This document shows, in pieces, positions 18,366 to 28,314 of a stretch of DNA of 64,000 bases. The translations under genes were made by a program, and so were the position numbers. Below the pieces are notes generated by a model. The model ran no database searches. It was not told the DNA's origin and saw nothing but the letters and a program-made list of their open reading frames with translations. How positions within the stretch are numbered: the first letter of the stretch is position 1; the number at the start of each line of letters is the position of its first letter. Source of the stretch: Alteromonas sp. BMJM2 (lineage in GTDB: Bacteria; Pseudomonadota; Gammaproteobacteria; Enterobacterales; Alteromonadaceae); contig NZ_JAPVOT010000001.1 in assembly GCF_027257845.1 (NCBI RefSeq), positions 1-64,000 on the forward strand, read 5' to 3'.

Positions 18366-21300
18366 ATGAAGCTCATGCTCAGTATCGTCATACTTCAACT
18401 CACCGTGTTATCTACCTACTTAAATGCCCAAGAAACGCGGTTGCTACGGCAGCCAGCAGTAAGTGAACAGCACATTGCGTTTACTCATGCAGGTGATATT
18501 TGGTTAACCGATTTGAATGGTCAAAACAGTCAACGCCTAACCAGTACCGCTGCTGTAGAGAGTCACCCTCAGTTTTCGCCAGACGGTCAGCATATTGCTT
18601 TTTCATCTAACCGTTCAGGGACGGACTCCGTGTATGTAATGCCTACAGCAGGCGGTCAGGCTAAACGTTTGACATGGCATGCTTCAGGAGGCTCGGTTCG
18701 AGGTTGGACTGTGGATGGCCAACAGGTGCTGTTTACATCAGGCAGAGATACTGCACCACGCCCTATCAATCGGTTGTGGACGGTTCCTGCCGCTGGCGGG
18801 CCCGCCAAATTGGCACTGGCACAGTGGGCGTTTAACGGCGATTATTCTGACGATGGCAAGCATCTAGTCATAGACCGCATGGCGCGGTGGGATACAGAAT
18901 GGCGTAATTATCGCGGCGGTCAAAATACCCCCTTGGTTATAGTTGATTTGAAAAACCTTCAAGAGACGATGATCAATAATGATTCGACCATCGATGTAGA
19001 GCCTGTATGGGTAGGTGACAAAATCTATTTCCTTTCTGATAGAGACTGGGTCTCAAATGTTTGGGAATATTCAGTAAAGCGCAAAGAGCTGAAACAGATA
19101 ACCGAATTTAAAAACGCCGATATTAAGCAATTAGCCAGTAATGGCGAGGTATTAGTATTCGAACAAAATGGTGATTTGTATCGTTACGACATAGTGTCTG
19201 AAACTACCCAGAAACTCTCAATCACTCTAGTCGGTGATTATCCTTGGGCTGAAACCAAATGGCAAAATGTCAGCGACAAAGTGCGGGCGGCTTCTTTATC
19301 ACCAACAGGCAAGCGTGCATTAATGGCAGCACGCGGTGAAGTTTTCACCATACCTTTAGAAAACGGTAGTGTGCGCAATATTACCCAAAGCTCAGGTGCC
19401 GCCGACAGAGCACCAATATGGTCACCTAAAGGCGATCAAATTGCATGGTTTTCTGATCATCAAGAGCAAGGTTATCGGTTAATGTTGCAAGACCAAGATG
19501 GTATATCGCCTGTTAAGGCAATGCCTATCGGAGAGTCAAAAATGGCGTGGGAGCCTACCTGGTCGCCTGACGGACGCTATATTGCATTTGTTGATGACGA
19601 CGTCCGCATTCGTATTATCGAGCTAGCTACCCAGAATCTAAAAACAATCGACGTAGGAGGCACCAACCTTGAGCGCGGATATAACGACCTAACATGGTCA
19701 CCAGATTCGAGTGCATTGGCCTATGTAAAAACGGCTGCAAATGGTTTTCAGCAAATTAAAGTGCATACCCTTGATAGTGAACAAACCCATTTCCTAACTA
19801 ATAAGTTCGCCAATTCTTTATCACCTGCATGGGATCAAAATGGTAAATATTTGTATTTTCTTGCTAGTACGGATTATGGATTGAATAGTGGTTGGGCGAA
19901 TACCAGTGCCATGTCTTCCAAACCGGAATATGCACCCTACCTTGTTAGCCTGTTAGCTGATCAAGTGTCACCGTTTGCTCCTAAGAGTGATGAAGAAGAA
20001 ACCAATACAGCGACGCACAGTGGCGATGAAGGTATAGATGATAAAAAAGAAGATAAAGAAACTAACGTTGAAATTGATTTTACTAATATAGAACGACGTA
20101 TATTACCCCTCCCAATGCCTGCTGGCCCCTATGATTTTGTGTTGAGTGCGGGAAAAGGTGAAGTGTTCTTTGCAACGTCTGAAGACGAACAAGTAGCCTT
20201 GGTAAAATTTAACTTGGAAAAAGGAAAATCCGCCCCTTTTGTTGATGGCATTGAGTCAGCGAGTATTTCGGCAGACTTTAAAAAACTATTGCTTAAAAAA
20301 GGTGAAAGCTGGTTTGTTGTTGATGCCAGCGGTGAAGAGGCAAAGCTTGAAGCGCCGTTAAACATCAAACTGATGATGAGCCTTGATCGGAAAAAAGAAT
20401 GGCGTCAAATGTTTGTTGAGGCGTGGCGTTACCAGCGAGATTATTTTTATGATAAAAATATGCATGGCCGTGACTGGAACGAGGTGTTTAGCCGTTACGA
20501 GCCATTAGTAAACCATGTAAAGCATCGCGCAGATTTAACGTATTTACTTGATATGGTAAACGGCGAGTTATCCGTAGGGCATAGTTTTGTTTTTGGCGGC
20601 GATTACCCAGAAACTCAAAAGTCAGTGGCAGGGCTCTTGGGTGTAGATTTGATTGCGAAGCAGGGCCGGTGGCAACTGTCGCGTATTTTTACCGCTGAAA
20701 GTTGGAATCCTGACTTAAAAGGACCGCTGGACCAGCCAGGGTTAAACGTTACACAAGGCCAGTTTGTACTTGGTATTAATGGCAAAGAGCTTACCAGCGC
20801 AGATAACTTCTATCGATATTTAGATGGCACCTTAGATCAGCAAACAGTGCTACATGTAAGTGATTCAACTGATTTTGCCGATGCGAGGGAAGTTATTGTT
20901 AAACCGATTGGCAGTGAGCGCGGTATTCGTCAACGTGCATGGGTAGAGGATAACCGACGATTGGTTGATAAATTATCTGACGGCAAACTCGCCTATATCT
21001 GGGTTCCTAATACCTCGAATCAAGGATTTGTGTCTTTTAATCGTTACTATTTTGCTCAGCAAGATAAACAGGGCGCAGTGATTGATGAACGCTTTAATGG
21101 CGGTGGTTTGCTAGACGACTATATGGTCGACCTTATGAAGCGTGAGTTGCGAGCGGCTATCACTAATGAAGTTCCCAATGGTCAGCCTTTGCTTTTACCC
21201 GCGGGTATCAAAGGCCCTAAAGTGTTGTTAATAAATGAACTTGCGGGTTCTGGTGGTGACTATTTTCCATGGGCTTTTCGCCAGCAAAAAGTCGGTAAAC

Positions 21301-21599
21301 TCATAGGCGCTCGAACTTGGGGGGGCGTAGTAAAATCCTCTGTCCACTACAGTTTGGTCGATGGCGGCGCGCTTACCGCACCAGACAATGCCGTTTTTGA
21401 CCCAATCAATAACGAATGGGTGGGAGAAAATAAAGGAATTGCTCCGGATATACCTGTTTATCAAGACGCTCGTTCTCTAGCAAAAGGCAATGATCCACAG
21501 TTACAAAGAGCGGTGAAAGAATTGCTGCTGCAGTTGAAACAAACCTCTCCCAAATCTATCGAACCACCGGAGTTTTCGACTCCTGCGATTAAAGGGTAA
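18366..21599 (+). CDS. Tricorn-type S41 protease, exported
   Basis: A protein of 1077 residues matching the full Tricorn protease layout. A signal peptide occupies about residues 1-21. Two beta-propeller regions with WSPDG and FSPDG repeats span about 25-510. An acidic, low-complexity linker (about residues 540-570) follows. The C-terminal part has a helical C1 domain, PDZ domain and S41 catalytic core. The core Ser962 sits in the motif AGSGGDYFPW, and His739 in SVGHSF is the likely partner, both close to the archaeal numbering. It should cut peptides released by other proteases, in the periplasm. With the adjacent S9 peptidase it makes a peptide-breakdown pair, although separated by 1.6 kb. 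Confidence 0.93.
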   Translation: MKLMLSIVILQLTVLSTYLNAQETRLLRQPAVSEQHIAFTHAGDIWLTDLNGQNSQRLTSTAAVESHPQFSPDGQHIAFSSNRSGTDSVYVMPTAGGQAKRLTWHASGGSVRGWTVDGQQVLFTSGRDTAPRPINRLWTVPAAGGPAKLALAQWAFNGDYSDDGKHLVIDRMARWDTEWRNYRGGQNTPLVIVDLKNLQETMINNDSTIDVEPVWVGDKIYFLSDRDWVSNVWEYSVKRKELKQITEFKNADIKQLASNGEVLVFEQNGDLYRYDIVSETTQKLSITLVGDYPWAETKWQNVSDKVRAASLSPTGKRALMAARGEVFTIPLENGSVRNITQSSGAADRAPIWSPKGDQIAWFSDHQEQGYRLMLQDQDGISPVKAMPIGESKMAWEPTWSPDGRYIAFVDDDVRIRIIELATQNLKTIDVGGTNLERGYNDLTWSPDSSALAYVKTAANGFQQIKVHTLDSEQTHFLTNKFANSLSPAWDQNGKYLYFLASTDYGLNSGWANTSAMSSKPEYAPYLVSLLADQVSPFAPKSDEEETNTATHSGDEGIDDKKEDKETNVEIDFTNIERRILPLPMPAGPYDFVLSAGKGEVFFATSEDEQVALVKFNLEKGKSAPFVDGIESASISADFKKLLLKKGESWFVVDASGEEAKLEAPLNIKLMMSLDRKKEWRQMFVEAWRYQRDYFYDKNMHGRDWNEVFSRYEPLVNHVKHRADLTYLLDMVNGELSVGHSFVFGGDYPETQKSVAGLLGVDLIAKQGRWQLSRIFTAESWNPDLKGPLDQPGLNVTQGQFVLGINGKELTSADNFYRYLDGTLDQQTVLHVSDSTDFADAREVIVKPIGSERGIRQRAWVEDNRRLVDKLSDGKLAYIWVPNTSNQGFVSFNRYYFAQQDKQGAVIDERFNGGGLLDDYMVDLMKRELRAAITNEVPNGQPLLLPAGIKGPKVLLINELAGSGGDYFPWAFRQQKVGKLIGARTWGGVVKSSVHYSLVDGGALTAPDNAVFDPINNEWVGENKGIAPDIPVYQDARSLAKGNDPQLQRAVKELLLQLKQTSPKSIEPPEFSTPAIKG

Positions 21600-21675
21600 T
21601 GTTGCGCCACACCCTTAAATTAAGAAAGTAGCTAGCACTTTCGCTAGCTACTGAATACCTTGATTAAAAATCCCG

Positions 21676-23208
21676 CTAACTATTAATCAATAGCGTTAGA
21701 TCTAGCGCTTGCCAATGCTGGCTCTCACTGGCTAAGTCAGCAGATAAAATGGGCTTTTCTTCAAGCCAACCTTCAGGAAAGCGCAACGATAATGATGATG
21801 GGGTAACGTCAATGGTCATATCTGGCAAGAATTGCTCTTGTCGTTTTAAATTAAGTAACGCCCCCAGCCTTAGCAGTGCAATAAGGCGCTTCACGGCGTC
21901 GCTGTCGAAAAGGTTAAAGTTAGGCAAGTCGCTAATGCGTATTTTTTTGCGATGAAAACGCACGAGTGTGGCTAACAATAACTGCTGCTCTTGAGTAAAG
22001 CCGGGCATATCAACATTAGCGAGAATGTAGGCACTGTGACGCTGCACGCCGCGGGAATTAATTTGTATGCCCACTTCGTGCAGCAGCGCTGCCCAACCCA
22101 GCATATTTTTAAAGTCTTGGCCTTTGAGCTTCCATGCTTTTTCAGCTTTTTGTAGTAGCATTAACGAGGTATTTAACACCATAGTTGCTTGCGAGGTATC
22201 CACATCATAACGGGTTGCCAAGCTACTGGCCGTTCTTCCGCGAATATCAGCGTGATGAAGCTCGTCTTCCATTTGGTAAAGCACGCCCTCGCGCAATGCA
22301 GCAGGGGAGTAAACAAGTGCTTTAATATTTAAAGCCTTAAACACTGCAATTAAAATAGCGATACCACCGGCTATTACTACACGGCGATCTTCGCTTAAAT
22401 TGGGAAAGTCCAGCTTATCAACATGCCCCGCATCAATGAATTGGTCCATAAGGCTGCGCAAGGCTTTCAGTGTGACGGGAATATCATGTTCGTTAGTTTT
22501 GTCTTGCTGACATAGTGTAAATAAAGAGCGAATAGTCCCCGAGGTGCCAACACACTGCACCCAGCCAAGCTTGCGATACTTAACGTCTATCATCTCAAGC
22601 TCTTGAGCGGCACTGGTTATTGCCTTATTAAACGCGCTGCGCTTAAGCTCGCCGTTAGCAAAAAATTTCTGCGTGTAGCTTACACACCCCATTTGCAAGC
22701 TTCTACAAAGTAAAGGCTTAAACCCTTTGCCAATAACAAACTCCGTTGAGCCACCACCTATATCGACCACCAGTTGCTGGCCATCGGCATGATTAGTGTG
22801 GGCAACGCCGGAGTAGATTAAGCGCGCTTCTTCCACCCCTGAGATAACCTCAATAGGGTATGGCAGCACGTCTTTTGCTGCGCGAATAAATTTTCTTGCA
22901 TTTTTGGCCTTACGCAGCGTGTGTGTGGCCACAATTCTAACTGAATCGGGCTCGAACCCCTTTAGGCTCTCGGCAATAACCTTGAGCATGGCAAGACCAC
23001 GATCTATGGCTTCATCTGACAAAATGTTATCGTCGCCGAGCCCTTCGGCAAGTCGTACCTTCTGTTTAACGCGGTGAAGAATTTGAACAGATCCCGCTAC
23101 AATTCTCGCCACGACAAGGTGAAAGCTGTTTGAGCCAATATCTAGCGCGGCGACTTTACTTACTTCCCGGGACTCTACACCGTCAAAGATGGATTCATGC
23201 TCAGTCAT
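21676..23208 (-). CDS. ppx: Exopolyphosphatase, Ppx/GppA family
   Basis: Releases phosphate from the ends of polyphosphate chains. The 510-residue length and domain order fit Ppx: an ASKHA-type actin-like N-terminal half with AALDIGSNSFHLVVARI near residues 20-36 and VDIGGGSTEFVIGKG near residues 147-161, then an HD-like C-terminal half (LHEVGIQINSRGVQRHSAYI). It lies 16 bases after the ppk1 stop codon on the same strand, so ppk1-ppx is an operon for making and breaking polyphosphate. GppA (guanosine pentaphosphatase) is the related alternative, but the ppk1 neighbour favours Ppx. Confidence 0.93.
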   Translation of the reverse strand: MTEHESIFDGVESREVSKVAALDIGSNSFHLVVARIVAGSVQILHRVKQKVRLAEGLGDDNILSDEAIDRGLAMLKVIAESLKGFEPDSVRIVATHTLRKAKNARKFIRAAKDVLPYPIEVISGVEEARLIYSGVAHTNHADGQQLVVDIGGGSTEFVIGKGFKPLLCRSLQMGCVSYTQKFFANGELKRSAFNKAITSAAQELEMIDVKYRKLGWVQCVGTSGTIRSLFTLCQQDKTNEHDIPVTLKALRSLMDQFIDAGHVDKLDFPNLSEDRRVVIAGGIAILIAVFKALNIKALVYSPAALREGVLYQMEDELHHADIRGRTASSLATRYDVDTSQATMVLNTSLMLLQKAEKAWKLKGQDFKNMLGWAALLHEVGIQINSRGVQRHSAYILANVDMPGFTQEQQLLLATLVRFHRKKIRISDLPNFNLFDSDAVKRLIALLRLGALLNLKRQEQFLPDMTIDVTPSSLSLRFPEGWLEEKPILSADLASESQHWQALDLTLLINS

Positions 23209-23224
23209 TAGTGATTAGGTTATC

Positions 23225-25297
23225 CTACAGGTTGTCTTCAAGTTGTTTAAGGTAGTCGTATATTTCTATTTGAGAGCGCACCTTTCTGCGATTACCGCGC
23301 AACACATAATTATTCGTCTGCTCAGAGTTGATAACGCGCGCTTTCAGCGTATCGTTAAACTGCAGCTCCATAATATCAACAATGCTCTGCTGCAAGGTTC
23401 TATCGTAAACTGGGCAGCCCACTTCTATACGATTGTCCATGTTGCGTGTCATCCAATCGGCAGAAGAGATAAACACTTTTCGGTCACCGCCGCCTTCAAA
23501 AATCATCACGCGAGGGTGTTCTAAGAACCTATCGACAATAGAAATAATTTCAATGTTGTCGCTTATTCCCTTAAGGCCTGGGTTCAGTGAGCACATACCG
23601 CGAACTATACCGCGAATTTTAACGCCTGCTTGGCTAGCTCGGTATAAATCGTCAATCAACTCTTTATCAACAAGGTTGTTGATTTTGAACGTTATTTGCG
23701 CATCAAAGCCTTGGTTTAAATGCTGTATTTCCTGACGAATTAACGACTGGATCTTGGTTCTAGAGTTTAGCGGCGAAATTTGTAAATGCTGGAATTTATA
23801 ACGGCGATACGGGTATTGAATAAGGTCAAACACCGCTACGCCTTCGTCAGCTAATTCTTGATTGCGCGTAAACAAGCTGTAATCGGTGTATATCTTAGCG
23901 GTTTTTTCGTTAAAATTACCCGTACCAAAATGGGCGTAATTAACTAAAGTTCCACGTTCTTCTCGCGTCACAATACACAGTTTCGAGTGAATCTTAAGAG
24001 TAGGCACCCCAAGTACAACGCGAATTCCCGCCTCGGTCATGCGTTTCGACCACTCAATATTAGCTTCTTCGTCGAAACGGGCGCGTATCTCCACAACCAC
24101 GGTCACTTTTTTACCGTTATCCACCGCGTCAATGAGCGAGTTGATGATGCGAGAGTTACTGGCCACTCGGTAAATATTAATGCGTATGGTGCGAACATTA
24201 GGGTCGAAAGCTGCCTGACGCAAAAATTCAGTGAAATGCAAAAAGCGGTGGTAAGGATAGTGCAATAAAATATCGTTGGCTGTAATGGCATCAAACACGG
24301 TGTTGTGTTGCGAAAATGCTTTGCTATCAATAGCCGGCAGCGGCGTATGTTCAAGGTATTCCCTGCCCACATTGGGGAAGCCAATAAAGTCCTTAAAGTT
24401 ACGATAGTGTCCCGCAGCATGCATGGTATCAAGCTTAGTAATTTTAAGGCGCTTGCGCAGGTCTTGCATCATATCGTCTGGCATGTCGGTGTCATAAATA
24501 ACCCGAACCGGCTCTGCAATAAGGCGCTGCTTCATGCTTTCAGACATCTTCTCAACGTAGCTCTCGTCTATCTCATCGTTGATGGAGTACTCTGCATCCC
24601 GAGTCATCTTAAATGAAAATGACTCTACCTCGTCAAACTTGATAAAACCTCGAAAGATATCTTCAAGGCAAAGCTGAATCATGTCGTCGAGCATAATAAT
24701 ATGCTTTTTCTTTTTACTTTTTTCTGGGGGAATAAGCATAAAGCGAGACATTTCAGTGGTAGGAACCTGAATGACTGCGAATTTCGTGTTTTTCTCTTTT
24801 CTTCTCAGGGCTACATAAAGATAAACAGACGTGCCGTTTAGCCGTTTTAATAGGTCTGTTTTTTTATCAATAATGATAGGCGCAATGTGACGAAGTACTT
24901 TATTGATAAAAAAGTTGCGAACCCACTGCTGCTGATAATCATCTAAGTCGTTTTTACGAAGTATATGTATATTGTATCGGGCTAAACTTTTTACGACTTC
25001 TTTATGAATTTTATCGAATTTTTCTGAAAGCTGAACCACCTTCTTTTGAATCAAAGCCATTAGTGCTGTCTGACGCTCGGCTTCTTCTTCGTTGCCGTCG
25101 TTTTGTGCAATAGTGATTTGTCTTTTTACACCCGCCGCCCGTACGCGATAAAATTCATCGAGGTTGTTTGAGTAAATACCTAAAAAGCGTATACGTTCAA
25201 CAGCAGGGGTGTTTTGATCGGCGGCTTCCTGCAACACGCGTTCGTTAAAAGCTAACCAACTCAGTTCCGCAGGATAATATAAAACGTTGTTATCCAT
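23225..25297 (-). CDS. ppk1: Polyphosphate kinase 1
   Basis: Makes polyphosphate from ATP at the cytoplasmic membrane. The 690-residue protein carries the N-domain start ELSWLAFNERVLQEA near residues 12-26 and the two phospholipase-D-like catalytic domains. His437 in the motif KIHSKLCIV is the autophosphorylated residue, and His594 in FLEHPRVMIF is the second conserved His. It is the first gene of a ppk1-ppx operon. A Pho-box-like sequence lies about 50 bases upstream of the start, suggesting PhoB control, as known in several gammaproteobacteria. Confidence 0.96.
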   Translation of the reverse strand: MDNNVLYYPAELSWLAFNERVLQEAADQNTPAVERIRFLGIYSNNLDEFYRVRAAGVKRQITIAQNDGNEEEAERQTALMALIQKKVVQLSEKFDKIHKEVVKSLARYNIHILRKNDLDDYQQQWVRNFFINKVLRHIAPIIIDKKTDLLKRLNGTSVYLYVALRRKEKNTKFAVIQVPTTEMSRFMLIPPEKSKKKKHIIMLDDMIQLCLEDIFRGFIKFDEVESFSFKMTRDAEYSINDEIDESYVEKMSESMKQRLIAEPVRVIYDTDMPDDMMQDLRKRLKITKLDTMHAAGHYRNFKDFIGFPNVGREYLEHTPLPAIDSKAFSQHNTVFDAITANDILLHYPYHRFLHFTEFLRQAAFDPNVRTIRINIYRVASNSRIINSLIDAVDNGKKVTVVVEIRARFDEEANIEWSKRMTEAGIRVVLGVPTLKIHSKLCIVTREERGTLVNYAHFGTGNFNEKTAKIYTDYSLFTRNQELADEGVAVFDLIQYPYRRYKFQHLQISPLNSRTKIQSLIRQEIQHLNQGFDAQITFKINNLVDKELIDDLYRASQAGVKIRGIVRGMCSLNPGLKGISDNIEIISIVDRFLEHPRVMIFEGGGDRKVFISSADWMTRNMDNRIEVGCPVYDRTLQQSIVDIMELQFNDTLKARVINSEQTNNYVLRGNRRKVRSQIEIYDYLKQLEDNL

Positions 25298-25345
25298 AAT
25301 TTCTCATTCAAGACTCACAAAATGGTCAAAGGCTGTCATCCGTTA

Positions 25346-25363
25346 ATTACACTTTGATGACAA
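25346..25363 (-). promoter_or_regulatory. Candidate Pho box upstream of ppk1
   Basis: On the minus strand the 18-mer reads TTGTCATCAAAGTGTAAT. Against the PhoB consensus of two CTGTCAT-like heptamers with a 4-base spacer, the first repeat agrees at 6 of 7 and the second at 5 of 7 positions. It lies 49-66 bases upstream of the ppk1 start. No good -10 element follows at the expected distance, so confidence is limited. Confidence 0.4.
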
Positions 25364-25403
25364 TGCAATACTTGGCAATGGGTGAAACGGCGTAATCTTC
25401 ACA

Positions 25404-25910
25404 TTAATGCGTTGCGGTGATGTCGACAACTAAGTCATTCGCCAAAGCTTCAAGGGCATCTTGCAATGCGCCATCGTCAAATTCTGCTGGTACACCAATT
25501 TCCGCTTTCGCTTTAAAAATTAAATTACCCCAGTTAGGCGCGCTTTCGCAGTGTGAGGCAAAGGTAAGTATGTTGAGGTTGAACTGATTAAGTACATTAG
25601 TCAGTTCTTGCACTATACCGGGTTTGTCATTACCCATTACTTCAACGGTATACTTAACAGCGTTGCTTTCTTGAGGTCCAAGTGCGGCTACATGTTGAAC
25701 GGTGATGTCGGGTAACGCTTCAATGGCGTCTATTAAAGGCTGTTTTCCCTCTGCACTTACATGCACTTCAACAAAGCCTGTGAATAAGCCCGCCATGTGT
25801 GCAAAGCTTGATCCCAACCAGTTACCTTTGTGTGTATAAATACATTTCGCAAGCGAATCGACTAACCCAGGCTTGTCTTGCCCCATTATGTTTATAACTA
25901 TAGATTGCAT
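25404..25910 (-). CDS. ACT-domain regulator, GcvR-like
   Basis: A 168-residue protein with two tandem ACT domains. One begins at the N-terminus (VINIMGQDKPGLVDSLAK, residues 4-21) and the other at about residue 89 (TVEVMGNDKPGIVQELTNVL). This matches the glycine cleavage system regulator GcvR and its relatives, which bind amino acids and modulate GcvA in enteric bacteria. No gcv genes or GcvA-type LysR regulator lie nearby, so the target is inferred only from family. It is separate from ppk1 by 106 bp on the same strand. A long hairpin (25952-25980) stands in its upstream region. Confidence 0.8.
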   Translation of the reverse strand: MQSIVINIMGQDKPGLVDSLAKCIYTHKGNWLGSSFAHMAGLFTGFVEVHVSAEGKQPLIDAIEALPDITVQHVAALGPQESNAVKYTVEVMGNDKPGIVQELTNVLNQFNLNILTFASHCESAPNWGNLIFKAKAEIGVPAEFDDGALQDALEALANDLVVDITATH

Positions 25911-25951
25911 GCAAAACTCCTTGATGAATGGCTGAGAAATAAGCTGAACGT

Positions 25952-25980
25952 GCTTACGCAGGCTAATGGCCTGTGTTAGC
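25952..25980. repeat. Imperfect 12-base hairpin in the GcvR-like/pstC divergent region
   Basis: GCTTACGCAGGC (25952-25963) and GCCTGTGTTAGC (25969-25980) pair at 10 of 12 positions around a 5-base loop. It is 42-70 bases upstream of the GcvR-like gene and about 165 bases before pstC. Possible leader structure or protein site; no T-tract is seen. Confidence 0.4.
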
Positions 25981-26145
25981 GCTCAATGATTTGATTAGCG
26001 CCATAAACACACCGCCTAAAACATGTAGCACGAAAAAATTTTCGCTTGCTATTAGCATAACAAAACTTACACTGCTCACCAGTGCAATTTACTCCAAATT
26101 CTTCCACAGCGAAGGGTTTTTATTATATAAACACTAAAAAGTAGA

Positions 26146-28314
26146 ATGACTCCCGATAGCGATAGCATAAACAATAGACGTCAACGGACTGACAGACGGT
26201 CTCGCTTTTTAGTGACGGGCTTTGGCGGTCTGGTGTTGCTGACGCTGGTTATTTTAGTTTCACACCTCATAAGCCAAGCAATACCGCTTACCTACACGCC
26301 TACGCTTAAGCAAGTTACCCACACCACCGTGCCCAACAATGAATCTATTATTAGCACTGGTGATATCTTTAACGGACAACCGCTGTTGGCAGAAAAAGCA
26401 AACTGCCGATTAGGGCTTCTCGCCTTTTCTGAAGGTAAGCTAAAGAATACACAAGATTACACAAAGCCTTGTGGTCACACACTTTCTGCTATGAGCGTAA
26501 TGGGCGAAAACTTCATTATTGATATTTCACCCACAGGGCAGGTACGTGTTATTCCTATGCGAACCTACAATGCAGACAAACTGTTAGATAAGAAGGTAGT
26601 GCAAAGCACTCCGTCTAATACCATTGCGTTTGCGCTTCCTAAAAAGGTTTGGCAGGGGCAAAAGCACTGGCAAATTCAATTATCCAATCGGTGGGTGGTG
26701 ACGCAGGTTACCCTTGATAGCGGTGTTTTTGTGCGCTGGGTTAATCGCAAAGCGCCCACCACGTTTATCGATAAGCATTTTTCGGGTGTAGAACAGGTCA
26801 CGCTGATGCCTGGCAGTGAAAGCATGCTGCTGCATAAAAATAACGATATTTATCTTCATCGCCTTTACGATAAGGCTAATGCATCAGAGCCATTTATCAG
26901 TAATGTGTCTCACGCAGGCAGTAATGCATTGGTATTCCCCTTGGCCAAACAGCGTTCATTCTTTTTGCACAACCTCAACACCCATGCATTAACGCGGTGG
27001 GTATTGAGTAAAGGCAGCGAGGGCTTACACTTTCAAAAGACTTACTCAATTGTGTTAAGCGATGGTGAGGTAACGCTAGATATTGCCGAGCATGCCAGCA
27101 TGAATTTGATTTCAGTGCTAACGAGCAACAATACGCTATTGCTCATCAATCGAATTACCGGGGAGATAATAAGCTCTCGCCTAAGTGACACGGCTATTTC
27201 TAGTATTGACTGGCATGGTGATGTGTTAATAGGAAGAAGCAGTAATTCGATAACGGCATGGCAGGGCAAAAATTTAAGCGGCATTACCACGTGGTCATCA
27301 TTGTTTGAGCCACAGCACTATGAAGGCTACGATACTGAGGCGACGGTATGGCAAACCACCAGTGCATCAGACTATCAAGAGGCTAAATTTAGTTTAACTC
27401 CACTTTTAATTGGCAGTTTTAAAGCCTCCTTGCTGGCGTTAATTATTGCCATTCCCGTTGCTATTGGTGCGGCCATTTATACTGCTTACTTTGCAAAAGC
27501 GAGACTTCGCCACCTGTTAAAGCCGGCAATTGAAATGTTGGAGGCAATCCCCAGTGTACTCATTGGGTTCATTGCTGCTATATGGCTATCGCCTAAGGCG
27601 GAACAATTTCTGTTTTCCGTTGCCTTCTTTATTATCTTTGTGCCAATTGCACTTATTATTGTGTCGCTTGTTCAGCGCCAAGCAGCGCAATACCTACCAA
27701 AGCGTATTCGCCACGGTAGCGAGTTGGTATTTGTTCTAGGCGGAACCCTATTGTTTGCCTTTATCAGCTCAGAGTTTGCCCCTCAGTTTATATTTTCCAT
27801 CATGGGCGTTGATGGTTTTGCTTTACTAGCATCGGGTTCGGATAGCCCAATAGGCAAAACAACTATTGTGGTTGCCATTGCTTTAGGTGTCGCAATTTCA
27901 CCCAGTATTTACTCTCTGGCCGAAGACGCCATAAACGGTGTGCCCGAGGACTTAAAAAACGCCTCTTTTGCGCTAGGCGCAACACGGCTTCAAACACTGA
28001 TGCATGTTGTGCTGCACGTATCGCTGCCTGGCATCATAGCCGCCATTATGCTGGGCTTCGGGCGCGCTTTTGGGGAAACGATGATTGTGCTTATGGTAAC
28101 GGGAAATACCCCCATATCTAGCTGGGGGCTTATTGAAGGGTTAAGGGCATTAACCGCTAATTTAGCTATTGAATTGCCTGAGGCGGATGTTTCATCGGCC
28201 CACTATCAAATTCTCTTTTTTACCGCCTGCATTTTGTTTGCATTCACCTTTGTGGTAAATACCATTGCCGAGGTTATGCGACAGCGACTGGGAAGGAGAA
28301 AAGAGCATGGTTAA
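26146..28314 (+). CDS. pstC: Phosphate ABC transporter permease PstC, long form
   Basis: Membrane subunit of the high-affinity phosphate importer. At 722 residues it is more than twice the length of the E. coli protein. The extra part is N-terminal: one TM segment near residues 24-46, then a large soluble, beta-propeller-like region to about residue 420, which must be periplasmic. The permease core begins near residue 422 with LIGSFKASLLALIIAIPVAIG and contains the coupling loop beginning ALGATRLQTLMHVVLHVSLPG (residues 609-629). This long form is known from marine gammaproteobacteria. It overlaps pstA by 8 bases. No pstS is in the window, so the binding protein must be encoded elsewhere. Confidence 0.92.
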   Translation: MTPDSDSINNRRQRTDRRSRFLVTGFGGLVLLTLVILVSHLISQAIPLTYTPTLKQVTHTTVPNNESIISTGDIFNGQPLLAEKANCRLGLLAFSEGKLKNTQDYTKPCGHTLSAMSVMGENFIIDISPTGQVRVIPMRTYNADKLLDKKVVQSTPSNTIAFALPKKVWQGQKHWQIQLSNRWVVTQVTLDSGVFVRWVNRKAPTTFIDKHFSGVEQVTLMPGSESMLLHKNNDIYLHRLYDKANASEPFISNVSHAGSNALVFPLAKQRSFFLHNLNTHALTRWVLSKGSEGLHFQKTYSIVLSDGEVTLDIAEHASMNLISVLTSNNTLLLINRITGEIISSRLSDTAISSIDWHGDVLIGRSSNSITAWQGKNLSGITTWSSLFEPQHYEGYDTEATVWQTTSASDYQEAKFSLTPLLIGSFKASLLALIIAIPVAIGAAIYTAYFAKARLRHLLKPAIEMLEAIPSVLIGFIAAIWLSPKAEQFLFSVAFFIIFVPIALIIVSLVQRQAAQYLPKRIRHGSELVFVLGGTLLFAFISSEFAPQFIFSIMGVDGFALLASGSDSPIGKTTIVVAIALGVAISPSIYSLAEDAINGVPEDLKNASFALGATRLQTLMHVVLHVSLPGIIAAIMLGFGRAFGETMIVLMVTGNTPISSWGLIEGLRALTANLAIELPEADVSSAHYQILFFTACILFAFTFVVNTIAEVMRQRLGRRKEHG

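Noticed and set aside
26000-26140. Pho box directly before pstC
   Set aside because: Looked for two CTGTCAT-like heptamers with a 4-base spacer on both strands and found none that matched well.
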